The notes beneath the pieces were generated by a model. The model did not search any database. It was not told where the DNA came from and saw only the letters and a program-made list of their open reading frames with translations. Shown here one piece after another: positions 51,997 through 62,271 of a stretch of DNA of 64,000 nucleotides; the stretch's first letter is position 1; each line of letters starts with the position of its first letter. The stretch is from CAMLIZ01 sp966212505. GTDB taxonomy: Bacteria > Pseudomonadota > Gammaproteobacteria > Burkholderiales > Burkholderiaceae_C. The translations under genes were made by a program, and so were the position numbers. The stretch covers positions 1 through 64,000 of the forward strand of contig CBIHRS010000020.1 in assembly GCA_966212505.1 (NCBI GenBank), written 5' to 3'.

Positions 51997-52602
51997 CTAC
52001 AACGCGGCCAGCCGGGCCAGCAGTGCCTCGAAGTCGGGCTCGCGCGCCGCAGGATGGAAATCCTCGGTGTCCAGCGGCAGCACGAGCAGACCCCGCTCCC
52101 GCTCGAAGTAGTCGCCGTAGGCATCGGACAGGCGCTGCAGGTAGCCGGCGTCGATGCCCTGCTCCATGCCGATGCCGCGCCGCTGAATGCGCTGCAGCAG
52201 CGTCGGCGGCTCGGCGCGCAGCCAGATCACCACGTCCGGCGGCGGCAGCTGCGGCGCCACCTGCTGGTGGATCTGCAGGTAGAGCCGGTATTCGTCGTCC
52301 GACAGCGTCAGGCGGGCGAACAGCGCATCCTTGGCGAACATGAAATCGCTGACGATGCGCGGCGTGAACATGCCCGGCTGCGCCAGCTCCCGGTACTGCT
52401 CGACGCGCTGGAACAGGAAGAACAGCTGGGTCTGCAACGCATAGCGGCTGCCGTCGTCATAGAAGCGCGCAAGGAACGGGTTCTCCTCCGGCTTCTCGAG
52501 CAGCAGTTCGGCGCCGAAGTGCGCCGCGAGCTTGCGCGCCAGCGTGCTCTTGCCGGCGCCGATCGGCCCTTCGATCGCGATGTGGCGAAAACGGTCGAGC
52601 AC
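51997..52602 (-). CDS. Deoxynucleoside kinase
   Basis: A 201-residue dNK-family kinase that phosphorylates deoxyadenosine/deoxyguanosine-type nucleosides. The P-loop is IEGPIGAGKSTLARKLA; LEKPEENPFLARFYDD carries the catalytic Glu; the ERS/DR region is seen in VSDFMFAKDALFARLTL; the lid is RIQRRGIGMEQGID. Start is GTG at 52602. It follows the DUF486 gene by 6 bases. In Burkholderiales it is regularly near folK and pcnB, as here. Confidence 0.9.
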   Translation of the reverse strand: MLDRFRHIAIEGPIGAGKSTLARKLAAHFGAELLLEKPEENPFLARFYDDGSRYALQTQLFFLFQRVEQYRELAQPGMFTPRIVSDFMFAKDALFARLTLSDDEYRLYLQIHQQVAPQLPPPDVVIWLRAEPPTLLQRIQRRGIGMEQGIDAGYLQRLSDAYGDYFERERGLLVLPLDTEDFHPAAREPDFEALLARLAAL

Positions 52603-52608
52603 GCCCGG

Positions 52609-52959
52609 TCAGCCCCGGAAGATGAAGTACACCGCCCCCACGAGGCACAGGCCGGCCCACAGGTAGTCGAGCTTCAGCGGCTGGTTCATGAAGACCACCG
52701 CGAACGGTACGAACACGCCCAGCGTGATCACCTCCTGGGCGATCTTCAGCTGGGCCAGCGAATAGCCGCCGTTGTAGCCGAGGCGGTTGGCCGGCACCTG
52801 CAGCAGGTATTCGAACAGCGCGATGCCCCAGCTGATGAGGGCGGCGATGTACCACGGGCGGTCGGCCAGGTTCTTCAGGTGGCCGTACCACGCGAAGGTC
52901 ATGAAGACGTTGGAAGCGATCAGCAGGCCGAAGGTCTGGAGTGGAAGAGGCAGCGTCAT
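52609..52959 (-). CDS. DMT-superfamily small membrane protein (DUF486)
   Basis: A 116-residue protein with four membrane helices (TFGLLIASNVFMTFAWYGHL, WYIAALISWGIALFEYLLQ, IAQEVITLGVFVPFAVVFM, LWAGLCLVGAVYFIF). The NVFMTFAWYGHLK start and VPANRLGY are DUF486 marks. Possibly a half-size transporter; no substrate is known. It is inserted between folK and the kinase gene on the same strand. Confidence 0.85.
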   Translation of the reverse strand: MTLPLPLQTFGLLIASNVFMTFAWYGHLKNLADRPWYIAALISWGIALFEYLLQVPANRLGYNGGYSLAQLKIAQEVITLGVFVPFAVVFMNQPLKLDYLWAGLCLVGAVYFIFRG

Positions 52960-52995
52960 GGGCCGATTGTAAAAATCGGCCCACTCGGCGCAGCG

Positions 52996-53478
52996 CTACA
53001 GCCGCTCGATCGGCTGGTCGGTGCTCGCGGCGAGCCAGGGACCGAGAGGGCCACGGCCGGGAATCAGCAGGTTGGGCGCCAGCTCGGCCAGGGGCCGCAG
53101 CACAAAGGCGCGCTGATGCAGCCTCGGATGCGGCAGCTGCAGGTCTGGCGTATCGGTCTGCTCGTCGCCCACGAGCAGCAGGTCGAGGTCCAGCGTGCGC
53201 GGTGCGTGGCGATAGGGCCGCTGCCGGCCATGCTGCTGCTCGAGGGCGAGCAAGACGGCGAGCAGCGCATGAGGATCCAGCGCGGTGCGCAGTTCCGCCA
53301 CCGCGTTGATGAAATCGGGGCCACCGGCATCGACCGGTGCCGACCGATAGAACGACGACGTGCGCAGCAGCTCCACGCCCGGCTGCGCGGCAAGGTCTTG
53401 CAGCGTCTGCTTCAGCGTGCCGGCCGCGTCGCCCAGGTTGGCGCCGAGGCCGATGTAGGCGATACGGCCCTCGTCCAT
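52996..53478 (-). CDS. folK: 2-amino-4-hydroxy-6-hydroxymethyldihydropteridine pyrophosphokinase
   Basis: A 160-residue HPPK of folate biosynthesis. Motifs: AYIGLGANLGDAAGTL, SSFYRSAPVDAGGPDFINAVAEL, and the catalytic loop RHAPRTLDLDLLLVGDE, then LPHPRLHQRAFVLRPLAEL. Start ATG at 53478, right at the end of pcnB. Confidence 0.95.
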   Translation of the reverse strand: MDEGRIAYIGLGANLGDAAGTLKQTLQDLAAQPGVELLRTSSFYRSAPVDAGGPDFINAVAELRTALDPHALLAVLLALEQQHGRQRPYRHAPRTLDLDLLLVGDEQTDTPDLQLPHPRLHQRAFVLRPLAELAPNLLIPGRGPLGPWLAASTDQPIERL

Positions 53479-53479
53479 C

Positions 53480-55006
53480 TCAGTCGGTGCCACCCTCGCC
53501 ACCGGCCGCGGGCGCATCGGCACGAGCCGCGGCATTGGGTTTGCGACGGCGGCGGCGCTTCTTCTTCGCCAGAGCCGCGTCACCCTCGGCGCCCACCGGG
53601 CCCGCACGCCGCGGGGCAGGCGCCTCTCGCGCCGCGGTGACCAGCGCCTCGCGCTCCTCGGGCGTGCCGAGCGAGAAGTCTTCCCACCAGTCGGCCAGCT
53701 CGGCAGCGATTTCGCCGGCATCGGCGCGCAGGCGCAGGAAATCGAAGCCGGCGCGGAAGCGCGGCTGCTCCACCAGCGTGAACGGTGTGCTGCCGGTGCG
53801 GCGCTCGAAGCGCGGCTGCATCATCCAGATCTCGCGCATGTCGGCGGCCAGCTTGCCACGGCCCGAGATGTCGCCGATGCGCGCATCGAACACCGCATCG
53901 ATCGCCTGCTGCAGCGCCGGGAAGGGATGCTCACCCTGCTTGCGCGCGGCATTCCAGCGGTCGAGCACGTCGTGCCACAGCATCGTGGCCAGCAGGAAGC
54001 TCGGCGCCACCGCCTTGCCTTCGTCGACGCGCCGGTCGGTGTCGGCCAGCGCCAGCTGCACGAACTGCTCCCGGCCGTCGTGGCGATGCGCCTCGTCGAG
54101 CACCACGTCGAGGATGGGGAACACGCCGCGATGCAGGCCCTGCTTGCGCAGCTGCTCCAAGCTCGACAGCGCATGGCCGGTCTGCAGCAGCTTGATCATC
54201 TCGTCGAACATGCGGCTCTGCGGCACGTTCTCGAGCAGCGCGGCCATGCGCTGGATCGGCTCCTGCGTCTTGGGCTCGATCTCGAAGCCCAGCTTCGCCG
54301 CGAAGCGGATCACGCGGATGATGCGTACCGGATCCTCGCGGTAGCGCGTCTCGGGGTCACCGATCATGCGCAGCACGCGCTTCTTCGCGTCCTTGATGCC
54401 GCCGTGGTAGTCGACCACGATCTGCGTCTGCGGGTCGTAGTACATCGCGTTGACCGTGAAGTCGCGGCGCGCCGCATCCTCGATCTGCGGGCCCCACACG
54501 TTGTCGCGCAGCACGCGGCCGCTGGCATCGACCACATGGCTCTTGCCGGCGATCTCGTCCTTCGAGGTCTTCTCGTTGCCGCCCACCTCATGGGCATCGG
54601 CCGAGTCGAGGTGGGCACGGAAGGTCGAGACCTCGATCACCTCGTGGTCGCGGCCGCGGCCGAACACCACGTGCACGATGCGGAAGCGCCGGCCGATGAT
54701 GAAGGCGCGGCGGAACAGGTTCTTCACCTGCTCGGGCGTGGCGTTGGTGGCGACGTCGAAGTCCTTCGGACGCCGGCCGACCAGCAGGTCGCGCACCGCG
54801 CCGCCGACGATGTAGGCCTCGAAGCCGGCCTCCTGCAGCGTGCGCACGACGCGCACCGCGCGCTCGTCCACCAGCTCGGGGTCGATGCCGTGTTCGGCCA
54901 CCGGCACCTCGACGCGCTGGCCCAGCGGCAGCTTGGGCGGTGCGCTCTTCTTGCCGTTCTCGGACGTCGACTTGCCGAGCAGTTTGTCGATGAGTTTCTT
55001 GATCAT
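53480..55006 (-). CDS. pcnB: Poly(A) polymerase I
   Basis: A 508-residue nucleotidyltransferase that adds 3' A tails and so targets RNA for decay. The head has AYIVGGAVRDLLVGRRPKDFDVATNATPEQV with the GG and DxD motifs, then GRRFRIVHVVFGR, and RRDFTVNAMYYD; the neck has RYREDPVRIIRVIRFAAKLGF. The C-terminal tail is very basic (AKKKRRRRRKPNAAARA), likely for RNA binding. It overlaps the HAD gene by 4 bases. Confidence 0.95.
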   Translation of the reverse strand: MIKKLIDKLLGKSTSENGKKSAPPKLPLGQRVEVPVAEHGIDPELVDERAVRVVRTLQEAGFEAYIVGGAVRDLLVGRRPKDFDVATNATPEQVKNLFRRAFIIGRRFRIVHVVFGRGRDHEVIEVSTFRAHLDSADAHEVGGNEKTSKDEIAGKSHVVDASGRVLRDNVWGPQIEDAARRDFTVNAMYYDPQTQIVVDYHGGIKDAKKRVLRMIGDPETRYREDPVRIIRVIRFAAKLGFEIEPKTQEPIQRMAALLENVPQSRMFDEMIKLLQTGHALSSLEQLRKQGLHRGVFPILDVVLDEAHRHDGREQFVQLALADTDRRVDEGKAVAPSFLLATMLWHDVLDRWNAARKQGEHPFPALQQAIDAVFDARIGDISGRGKLAADMREIWMMQPRFERRTGSTPFTLVEQPRFRAGFDFLRLRADAGEIAAELADWWEDFSLGTPEEREALVTAAREAPAPRRAGPVGAEGDAALAKKKRRRRRKPNAAARADAPAAGGEGGTD

Positions 55007-55683
55007 TCGAAGAGCTTCAGGATGGGCCAGCCGCGCTCGCGGGCGATCTGCTCGAGTGCAGGGGCGGGATTGGTGGCCACCGGGTGGCTCACGCGTTCGA
55101 GCAGCGGCAGGTCGTTGGTCGAGTCGCTGTAGAAGGTGATGCGATCGAACTGGTCCCACGCATGCTCGCGGTCGGAGAGCCAGTCCATCACGCGCTGGAT
55201 CTTGCCTTCGCGGAAGGTGGGTTCGCCCTTGATCGCGCCGGTGACGCGACCTTCGTCGTCGCGGTGCAGCTCGACCGCCAGCAGCTCGGGCACGCCGAAG
55301 GCATCGGCGATCGGCCGCGTGACGAATTCGTTGGTTGCGGTGACGATGGCCACCAGGTCGCCAGCGTCTTGATGGCGCTTGACCAGCGCCCTCGCCTGCG
55401 GCAGCAGCATCGGCGCCATCACCTCGCGCATGAAGCGCTCGCGCATCGCCTGCGCCTCCGCGGGATGGCGGGTGCGCCAGGCCGAGGTCGCGAAGTCGAT
55501 GTACGCGTCGATGTCGAGCGTGCCGGCAAGGTAGTGCTGGTAGAACTCGTCGTTGCGGCGCTTGAACACATCGGCATCGGCCCAGCCCACGCGCACCAGG
55601 AAGTCGCCGAAGGCATGGTCGGAATCGGTGGGGATCAGCGTGCCGTCGAGGTCGAACAGCGTCAGGTTCCTGGAATGGCTCAT
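55003..55683 (-). CDS. HAD-superfamily IB hydrolase (SerB-like phosphatase)
   Basis: A 226-residue phosphatase. Motif I is LTLFDLDGTLIPTDSDHAF with the nucleophile Asp, motif II VAIVTATNEF, motif III lysine in IKGEPTFREGK, motif IV FYSDSTNDLPLL. The substrate may be phosphoserine or a lipid phosphate; a homologue sits here in most Burkholderiales. Both ends overlap neighbours by 4 bases. Confidence 0.9.
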   Translation of the reverse strand: MSHSRNLTLFDLDGTLIPTDSDHAFGDFLVRVGWADADVFKRRNDEFYQHYLAGTLDIDAYIDFATSAWRTRHPAEAQAMRERFMREVMAPMLLPQARALVKRHQDAGDLVAIVTATNEFVTRPIADAFGVPELLAVELHRDDEGRVTGAIKGEPTFREGKIQRVMDWLSDREHAWDQFDRITFYSDSTNDLPLLERVSHPVATNPAPALEQIARERGWPILKLFE

Positions 55684-56348
55684 ACGCCTTCCTCGGCGAG
55701 CATGGTTTTCAGAAGCGGCACGGTGACGCCGCGGTGCTGCGCCAGCGCGAACTGGTCGAGCCGGTCGAGCAGGCGCATCAGGTGCTTGAGGTCGCGTGCA
55801 AAACGTGTGAGCAGGTAGTCCATCACCTCGTCCGACAGGAAGATGCCGCGCCGGTCGGCCTCGCGCCGCAGCGCGGCCCGCACCTCGGATTCGCCCAGCG
55901 GCTGCAGCGCGAAGATGTGGCCCCAGCCGAGGCGGGTGCGCAGGTCGTCGCGCACCGGCAGGTCGACCGGTGGCACACGGCCGGCGGCCACCACCTGCAC
56001 CGCCGAGGTGGCCGCCTCGACGAAGACGGTGAACGCGGCCTGCTGGCGCAGCGCGTCGAAGTCCTGGCAGTCGTCCATGATGACCAGCGACCAGCCTTCG
56101 TCGACCGGCCACGGCGCATCGCTGCGCGCATCGAACCAGCCGACGCGGTGCCCCTGCTGCTGGCGCTCATGGGCCAGCGCCCGCAGCAGATGGGTCTTGC
56201 CGCTGCCCGACGGGCCCCACAGGTACACCGGCGCGGCCACTGCCTCGAGGCTGCGCAGGTGCTGCAGCGCGGCCGCGTTCGACCCGACCATGAAGGTGTC
56301 GAAGCTGGGCGCCGTCTCCGGCAGGATCGCGAGCGGGATCTGCTTCAT
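55680..56348 (-). CDS. hda: DnaA regulatory inactivator Hda
   Basis: A 222-residue DnaA-like AAA+ protein that, with the beta clamp, triggers DnaA-ATP hydrolysis to limit re-initiation. It opens MKQIPLAILPE, including a clamp-binding QIPL-type element, then Walker A LWGPSGSGKTHLLRAL, Walker B LVIMDDCQDF and the sensor/box VII region PVRDDLRTRLGWGHIFAL with the Arg finger area. Confidence 0.93.
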   Translation of the reverse strand: MKQIPLAILPETAPSFDTFMVGSNAAALQHLRSLEAVAAPVYLWGPSGSGKTHLLRALAHERQQQGHRVGWFDARSDAPWPVDEGWSLVIMDDCQDFDALRQQAAFTVFVEAATSAVQVVAAGRVPPVDLPVRDDLRTRLGWGHIFALQPLGESEVRAALRREADRRGIFLSDEVMDYLLTRFARDLKHLMRLLDRLDQFALAQHRGVTVPLLKTMLAEEGV

Positions 56349-57406
56349 CCGAGGTACAGCGCGCTGCGGAGGTACAGGTGCTTCAGGCGCCGCGCGGCGA
56401 CGAGCAGCACCGCGCTGAGCGGCAGCGCGATCAGCACGCCGACGAAGCCGAACAGCTGGCCGAAGGCCAGCAGCGCGAAGATGACGGTGAGCGGGCTGAG
56501 GCCGATGCGCTCGCCCACGAGCCGGGGCGTGAGATAGAAGCTTTCGAGCAACTGGCCAAAACCGTAGACCACCGCCACCGCGACCAGCCCATACCAGCTG
56601 GCGAACTGCAGCACCGCTGCCAGCAGCGCCAGCACCAGCCCCAGCCCGAAGCCGAGGTAGGGGATGAACACCGCCAGGCCGGTGAACACGCCGACCGGCA
56701 CCGCGAGGTCGAAGCCGAACAGCCGCAGCCCGATCGCGTAGTACATCGCCAGCACCAGCATCACCAGCATCTGGCCGCGCAGGTACTGGCCCAGCACCAC
56801 GTCGCATTCGACCAGGAAGGAGTCGGTCTGCTCGTGCAGCCGAGGCGGCACCAGCTCGCGCACGCGGCCGAGCAGCTTGGGCCAGTCCATCAGCAGGTAG
56901 AACAGCACCAGCGGCACCAGCACCGCGTTGCCGACGATCGCCAGCACGTAGCTGCCGCCGATGCGCGCCGAGCTCAACGCGCGGCGCAGCCAGTCTTCGA
57001 CGTTGGCATCGAGCACCTTCAGCGCCATCGCCTTGATACTCGCGCTGTCGAGCGTGACATGGATGCCGAACTGCGCCAGCCAGGGCGACAGCGTGGCGTC
57101 CAGCTTGTCGGCCAGCAGCGGCACCTGCTGCTTCAGTTGCGGCAGCTCCTTGGAGAGGATCGGCACGATCAGCAGCGCCAGCGCCAGCACCGCGACGATG
57201 GCCGCCACCTCCACCAGCACCACCGCCGCGGCCCGCGGCCAGCGGCGCGCGACCAGCCGCTCCACCGCCGGCCCGAGCGCATAGGCCAGCCCCGCACCGA
57301 TCAGGAAGGGCGTGAGCACCGGCGCGAGCAGCCACAACAGCACCGCCGCCGCGATGGCGAGCACGGTCCAGGTCAGGGTCTTGCGTTGAGCGGAGGTGAG
57401 GGTCAT
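56345..57406 (-). CDS. AI-2E family transporter (PerM-like)
   Basis: A 353-residue membrane protein with about eight helices of the AI-2E/PerM type. Typical segments: VLTPFLIGAGLAYALGPAVERL, VPLVLFYLLMDWPKLLGRVRELVP, RGQMLVMLVLAMYYAIGL, VGVFTGLAVFIPYLGFGLGLVLAL and LTPRLVGERIGLSPLTVIFALLAFGQLFGFVGVLIALP. The family was named for autoinducer export but several members are Na+/H+ antiporters or of unknown role. First of five coupled genes ending with folK. Confidence 0.93.
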   Translation of the reverse strand: MTLTSAQRKTLTWTVLAIAAAVLLWLLAPVLTPFLIGAGLAYALGPAVERLVARRWPRAAAVVLVEVAAIVAVLALALLIVPILSKELPQLKQQVPLLADKLDATLSPWLAQFGIHVTLDSASIKAMALKVLDANVEDWLRRALSSARIGGSYVLAIVGNAVLVPLVLFYLLMDWPKLLGRVRELVPPRLHEQTDSFLVECDVVLGQYLRGQMLVMLVLAMYYAIGLRLFGFDLAVPVGVFTGLAVFIPYLGFGLGLVLALLAAVLQFASWYGLVAVAVVYGFGQLLESFYLTPRLVGERIGLSPLTVIFALLAFGQLFGFVGVLIALPLSAVLLVAARRLKHLYLRSALYLG

Positions 57407-57518
57407 GGGGCGGGAGGCCGCTGGGGCGCCGCCATGGCGGAGCGCGCTTCGAAAGAAGGGGGAAGGCGGCGCAACAACGGCCGCCATTCTATGTGGGCCG
57501 CCGGCCCTTCCCTCCAGT

Positions 57519-58376
57519 TCAGTGCAGGCGGGGGCTGCCGGACAGCCGCCATTCGGCGGCGCGCGCCGACAGCGACAGCACGTCGTCGGCTTCCGGGCAA
57601 TGGCGCAGATACGCCTCGACATCGTCGAGCGCCAGCAGGTACTGCCCCAGCTCGGCATAGGCCAGGCCACGGTCGCGCCGCTCCTCCCAGGCCTCGGGCA
57701 GCAGGATCACCAGACGCTGCTGCACCGCGAGCAGGCGCGGCCAGTCGGCGGCGCTGCGGTGGATTTCCTTCAGGTTGCGCAGCAGGCGGGCCAGCACGTC
57801 GCGCGCCGACGCGGCCTGCAGGAACAGCCCCAGCGGCACGTCGAAATCGCCCACCAGGCCCTGCTGCCGGCGGTAGGGCGCCAGGCGCTCGTCGAGCTCC
57901 TCGCGCGACAGCGAGCGGCCGCTGAACGGATCGATCACCACCTCGCCCTGCGGCATGCGCAGCTTGACGAGGAAATGCCCCGGGAACGAGATGCCGCGCG
58001 CCTGCAGGCCGACCTGAGTGGCGAATTCGATGTACAGCAGCGCCAGCGAGATCGGGATGCCGCGACGCGTCTGCAGCACCCGGTGCAGGTAGCTGTTGTG
58101 CGGGTCGTAGTAGTTGTTGACGTTGCCGGCGAAGCCCAGCTCGGTGAAGAAGTAGTGGTTCAGCAGGCGCAGGCGCTGCATGGGCATCGCATCGGCGGCG
58201 AGGCGGCGCCTGAGCTTGTCGGCCAGCGCATCGATCTCGGCGAGCACGCCCTGCGGATCGAGGCCGGGCTCGTCGTCCTGCGCCACTGCGATGGCCGCTT
58301 CCGTGAGGGCCAGCCCGGCGTCCTCGGCCACGAGGCTCGCGAAATACTGCAGCGGGGTGACGACCTCGAACTCCAT
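57519..58376 (-). CDS. SirB1-family transglutaminase-like/TPR protein
   Basis: A 285-residue protein of the SirB1/YchA type. It has the transglutaminase-like core (VNNYYDPHNSYLHRVLQTRRGIPISLALLYIEFATQVGL, then GISFPGHFLVKL, VIDPFSG), in which the usual Cys is not evident where S of ISLAL stands, so it is probably non-enzymatic, and C-terminal TPR-like helices. Its function is unknown. It lies 44 bases after the murJ stop on the same strand. Confidence 0.87.
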   Translation of the reverse strand: MEFEVVTPLQYFASLVAEDAGLALTEAAIAVAQDDEPGLDPQGVLAEIDALADKLRRRLAADAMPMQRLRLLNHYFFTELGFAGNVNNYYDPHNSYLHRVLQTRRGIPISLALLYIEFATQVGLQARGISFPGHFLVKLRMPQGEVVIDPFSGRSLSREELDERLAPYRRQQGLVGDFDVPLGLFLQAASARDVLARLLRNLKEIHRSAADWPRLLAVQQRLVILLPEAWEERRDRGLAYAELGQYLLALDDVEAYLRHCPEADDVLSLSARAAEWRLSGSPRLH

Positions 58377-58420
58377 GAAGCCAGTGTATGCCGCGCCCCC
58401 GGCGCCACCAAGGCGGGAGC

Positions 58421-59986
<1,566 letters not shown>

Positions 59987-60050
59987 TCTGGGAATTGCGG
60001 GCCGCGGACGACGACAACCGGGCGACGGAGGGGCGATGACAGGGCGCGCG

Positions 60051-60056
60051 ATTATA
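60051..60056 (-). promoter_or_regulatory. -10 box for murJ
   Basis: A minus-strand TATAAT (CCTATAATCGCG) lies 64 bases before the murJ start. No good -35 at 16-18 bases is seen. Confidence 0.45.
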
Positions 60057-60084
60057 GGTAGCGCCCGCTCACATCCGCCCACCC

Positions 60085-60126
60085 TTGACAAGCAGATTGC
60101 CGCATGCGTAATACAGATGCTATACT
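60085..60126 (+). promoter_or_regulatory. Overlapping tandem sigma-70 promoters of rpsT
   Basis: Promoter 1: TTGACA (60085-60090), 18 bases, TAATAC (60109-60114). Promoter 2: TTGCCG (60097-60102), 18 bases, TATACT (60121-60126). Both lead to rpsT at 60160, giving leaders of about 40 and 27 bases. E. coli rpsT also has two promoters. Confidence 0.75.
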
Positions 60127-60159
60127 GATCGACTTTCCACCTGGACACCCCTTTACAGC

Positions 60160-60468
60160 ATGGCCACCTCTTCCAAAGCCAAGAAGAAGACCGTCCGCCT
60201 CGCGTCGGGCCGCAAGCGCGCCCGCCAGGACGTCAAGCTGAACGCCGCCAACACGGCGCTGCGCTCCAAATTCCGCACGGTCATCAAGAACGTGCAAAAG
60301 GCCGTTGTCGCTGGCGACAAGGACAAGGCCGCTGACCTGTTCAAGACCGCCCAGAGCGTGATCGATTCGGTCGCCGACAAGGGCATCTTCCACAAGAACA
60401 AGGCCGCTCGCCACAAGAGCCGCCTGTCGGCCAAGATCAAGGCGCTGGGCGCCGCTGCCGCCGCCTGA
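60160..60468 (+). CDS. rpsT: 30S ribosomal protein S20
   Basis: A 102-residue helical ribosomal protein, very Lys/Ala-rich. It begins MATSSKAKKKTVRLASGRKR and ends with HKNKAARHKSRLSAKIKAL and an Ala tail. In other bacteria S20 represses its own translation. Divergent from murJ; a strong terminator follows. Confidence 0.96.
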   Translation: MATSSKAKKKTVRLASGRKRARQDVKLNAANTALRSKFRTVIKNVQKAVVAGDKDKAADLFKTAQSVIDSVADKGIFHKNKAARHKSRLSAKIKALGAAAAA

Positions 60469-60490
60469 AGCCACCCGTCCAGGTGAAACG

Positions 60491-60520
60491 AAAAGGGCCC
60501 GCAATCGCGGGCCCTTTGCT
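60491..60520 (+). terminator. Rho-independent terminator of rpsT
   Basis: AAAGGGCCCGC and GCGGGCCCTTT pair across AATC, followed by GCTTTT. The A-tract on the left lets it also stop the convergent DUF3579 gene's transcript. Confidence 0.9.
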
Positions 60521-60540
60521 TTTGGTGCGGCGCCTTCGGC

Positions 60541-60879
60541 TCAGCCCTTCTTCGGGAGCTCGGGGCGGTCTTCCGGCATCAGGCAGGCTTCGGCCACCTG
60601 CAGGTTGTTGTCGCGGGCGAAGTTCATCACGAAGTCCCAGGCCATCGGCTCGATGTCCTTCAGCGCCTCGTTGACGATCACGTACTTCACACCGTTGATC
60701 ACCCGCGGCACGCAATACGGCGAATAGCCGATGTAGGCGCCCTTGCCGCCCGCCGAGTCCCCCGGCCGGAAGCACGACATCGCGCCGGCGAGGCGTTCGG
60801 CCCAATCGCTGGGACGGAAGGTTCGGCCATCCTTGGTGATCCCCTGGATGAAGACTTCGCGGGGTTTGGGGGACGTCAT
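60541..60879 (-). CDS. DUF3579 protein
   Basis: A 112-residue small cytoplasmic protein matching DUF3579: EVFIQGITKDGRTFRPSDWAERLAG, then GYSPYCVPRVINGVKYVIVN and ALKDIEPMAWDFVMNFARDNNLQV. It is conserved in betaproteobacteria next to argF/rpsT, as here, with no known function. The frame extends upstream antisense to argD, which is not believed. Confidence 0.9.
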   Translation of the reverse strand: MTSPKPREVFIQGITKDGRTFRPSDWAERLAGAMSCFRPGDSAGGKGAYIGYSPYCVPRVINGVKYVIVNEALKDIEPMAWDFVMNFARDNNLQVAEACLMPEDRPELPKKG

Positions 60880-61068
60880 GCGGGGGAGCGATAGAGACAG
60901 CCCTCTATTGTGCCCTGCAACCACCGCACCGCAGCATACGGGATCACCACACGCAGGGCTCACCCGGGTCTGCGCCGGAGCCCGGAAGGCCAGCCCGTAG
61001 AATCGTTCACGGTCGGCGCGTGATCCGCCACGCTGCCGGCCCTTTCTTTTTCTCCGGAGCCCTTGCCG

Positions 61069-62271
61069 ATGAACGCCCCTGTCGCCCCCGAACCGCATGT
61101 GATGAAGACCTACGGCCGCCTGCCGATCGCTTTGTCGCACGGCCGAGGCTGCTGGCTGTGGGACACCAACGGCAAGAAATACCTCGACGGGCTGGGCGGC
61201 ATCGCCGTCAACACGCTGGGCCATGCGCACCCCAAGCTGGTGCCGGCGCTGCAGGACCAGGTGTCCAAGCTGATCCACAGCTCCAACTACTACCACGTGC
61301 CGCTGCAGGAGCAGCTTGCCGCCAAGCTGTGCGAGCTCTCGGGCCTGAGCAACGTCTTCTTCTGCAACAGCGGCCTCGAGGCCAATGAAGGCGCGCTGAA
61401 GATCGCGCGCAAGTTCGGCCATGACAAGGGCATTGACCGCCCCGAGGTCATCGTCTACGAGAAGGCCTTCCACGGCCGCTCGATCGCCACGCTGTCGGCC
61501 ACCGGCAACCCCAAGGTGCAGGCCGGCTTCGGCCCGCTGGTCGAAGGCTTCGTGCGCGTGCCGCTGAACGACCTTGCCGCGCTGGAGGAAGCCGCGCGCA
61601 CGCGCCCCAACGTCGTCGCGGTGTTCCTGGAGGTGATCCAGGGCGAAGGCGGCATCAACCCGGTGCAGCTCGACTACCTGCGCGCGGTGCGCAAGCTGTG
61701 CGACGAGCGTGACTGGCTGCTGATGCTCGATGAAGTGCAGTGCGGCATCGGCCGCACCGGCAAGTGGTTCGCGCACCAGTGGGCCGGCATCCAGCCCGAC
61801 GTGATGCCGCTGGCCAAGGGCCTGGGCTCGGGCGTGCCGGTGGGCGCCATCGTCTGCGGTCCACGCGCGGCCAACGTGCTGCAGCCGGGCAACCATGGCA
61901 CCACCTTCGGCGGCAACCCGCTGGCGATGCGCGCCGGCGTCGAGACGCTGCGCATCATGGAAGAAGAGAAGCTGCTCGACAACGCGGCCAAGGTCGGCGC
62001 CGAAATCAAGGCGGCGCTGCAGCGCGAGCTGGGCAGCCTGCCCGGTGTGGTCGACATCCGCGGCCAGGGCCTGATGCTCGGCGTGGAGCTCGACCGCCCC
62101 TGCGGCGAGCTGCTGGGCCGTGCGGCCGATGCGGGCCTGTTCATCAGCGTGACGGCCGACAAGGTGATCCGCCTCGTGCCCTCGCTGATCCTCAGCAGCG
62201 ACGAAGCGGCGCAGATCGTGGCCATCCTGGCGCCGCTGGTGAAAGAATTCCTCTCGTCTCCGCAATCATGA
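61069..62271 (+). CDS. argD: Acetylornithine aminotransferase family protein
   Basis: A 400-residue class III PLP aminotransferase. PLP phosphate site at FFCNSGLEANEGALK, the Asp in MLDEVQCGIGRTGKWF, and the Schiff-base Lys in VMPLAKGLGSGVPVGAIV. It would convert N-acetylglutamate semialdehyde to acetylornithine. GGAG lies before the ATG at 61069. Direct overlap (ATGA) with argF supports the arginine role. Confidence 0.94.
   Translation: MNAPVAPEPHVMKTYGRLPIALSHGRGCWLWDTNGKKYLDGLGGIAVNTLGHAHPKLVPALQDQVSKLIHSSNYYHVPLQEQLAAKLCELSGLSNVFFCNSGLEANEGALKIARKFGHDKGIDRPEVIVYEKAFHGRSIATLSATGNPKVQAGFGPLVEGFVRVPLNDLAALEEAARTRPNVVAVFLEVIQGEGGINPVQLDYLRAVRKLCDERDWLLMLDEVQCGIGRTGKWFAHQWAGIQPDVMPLAKGLGSGVPVGAIVCGPRAANVLQPGNHGTTFGGNPLAMRAGVETLRIMEEEKLLDNAAKVGAEIKAALQRELGSLPGVVDIRGQGLMLGVELDRPCGELLGRAADAGLFISVTADKVIRLVPSLILSSDEAAQIVAILAPLVKEFLSSPQS

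Noticed and set aside
60541..62265. 574-codon minus-strand frame over argD
   Set aside because: Only the last 112 codons match DUF3579; the rest is opposite argD, which carries full aminotransferase motifs.
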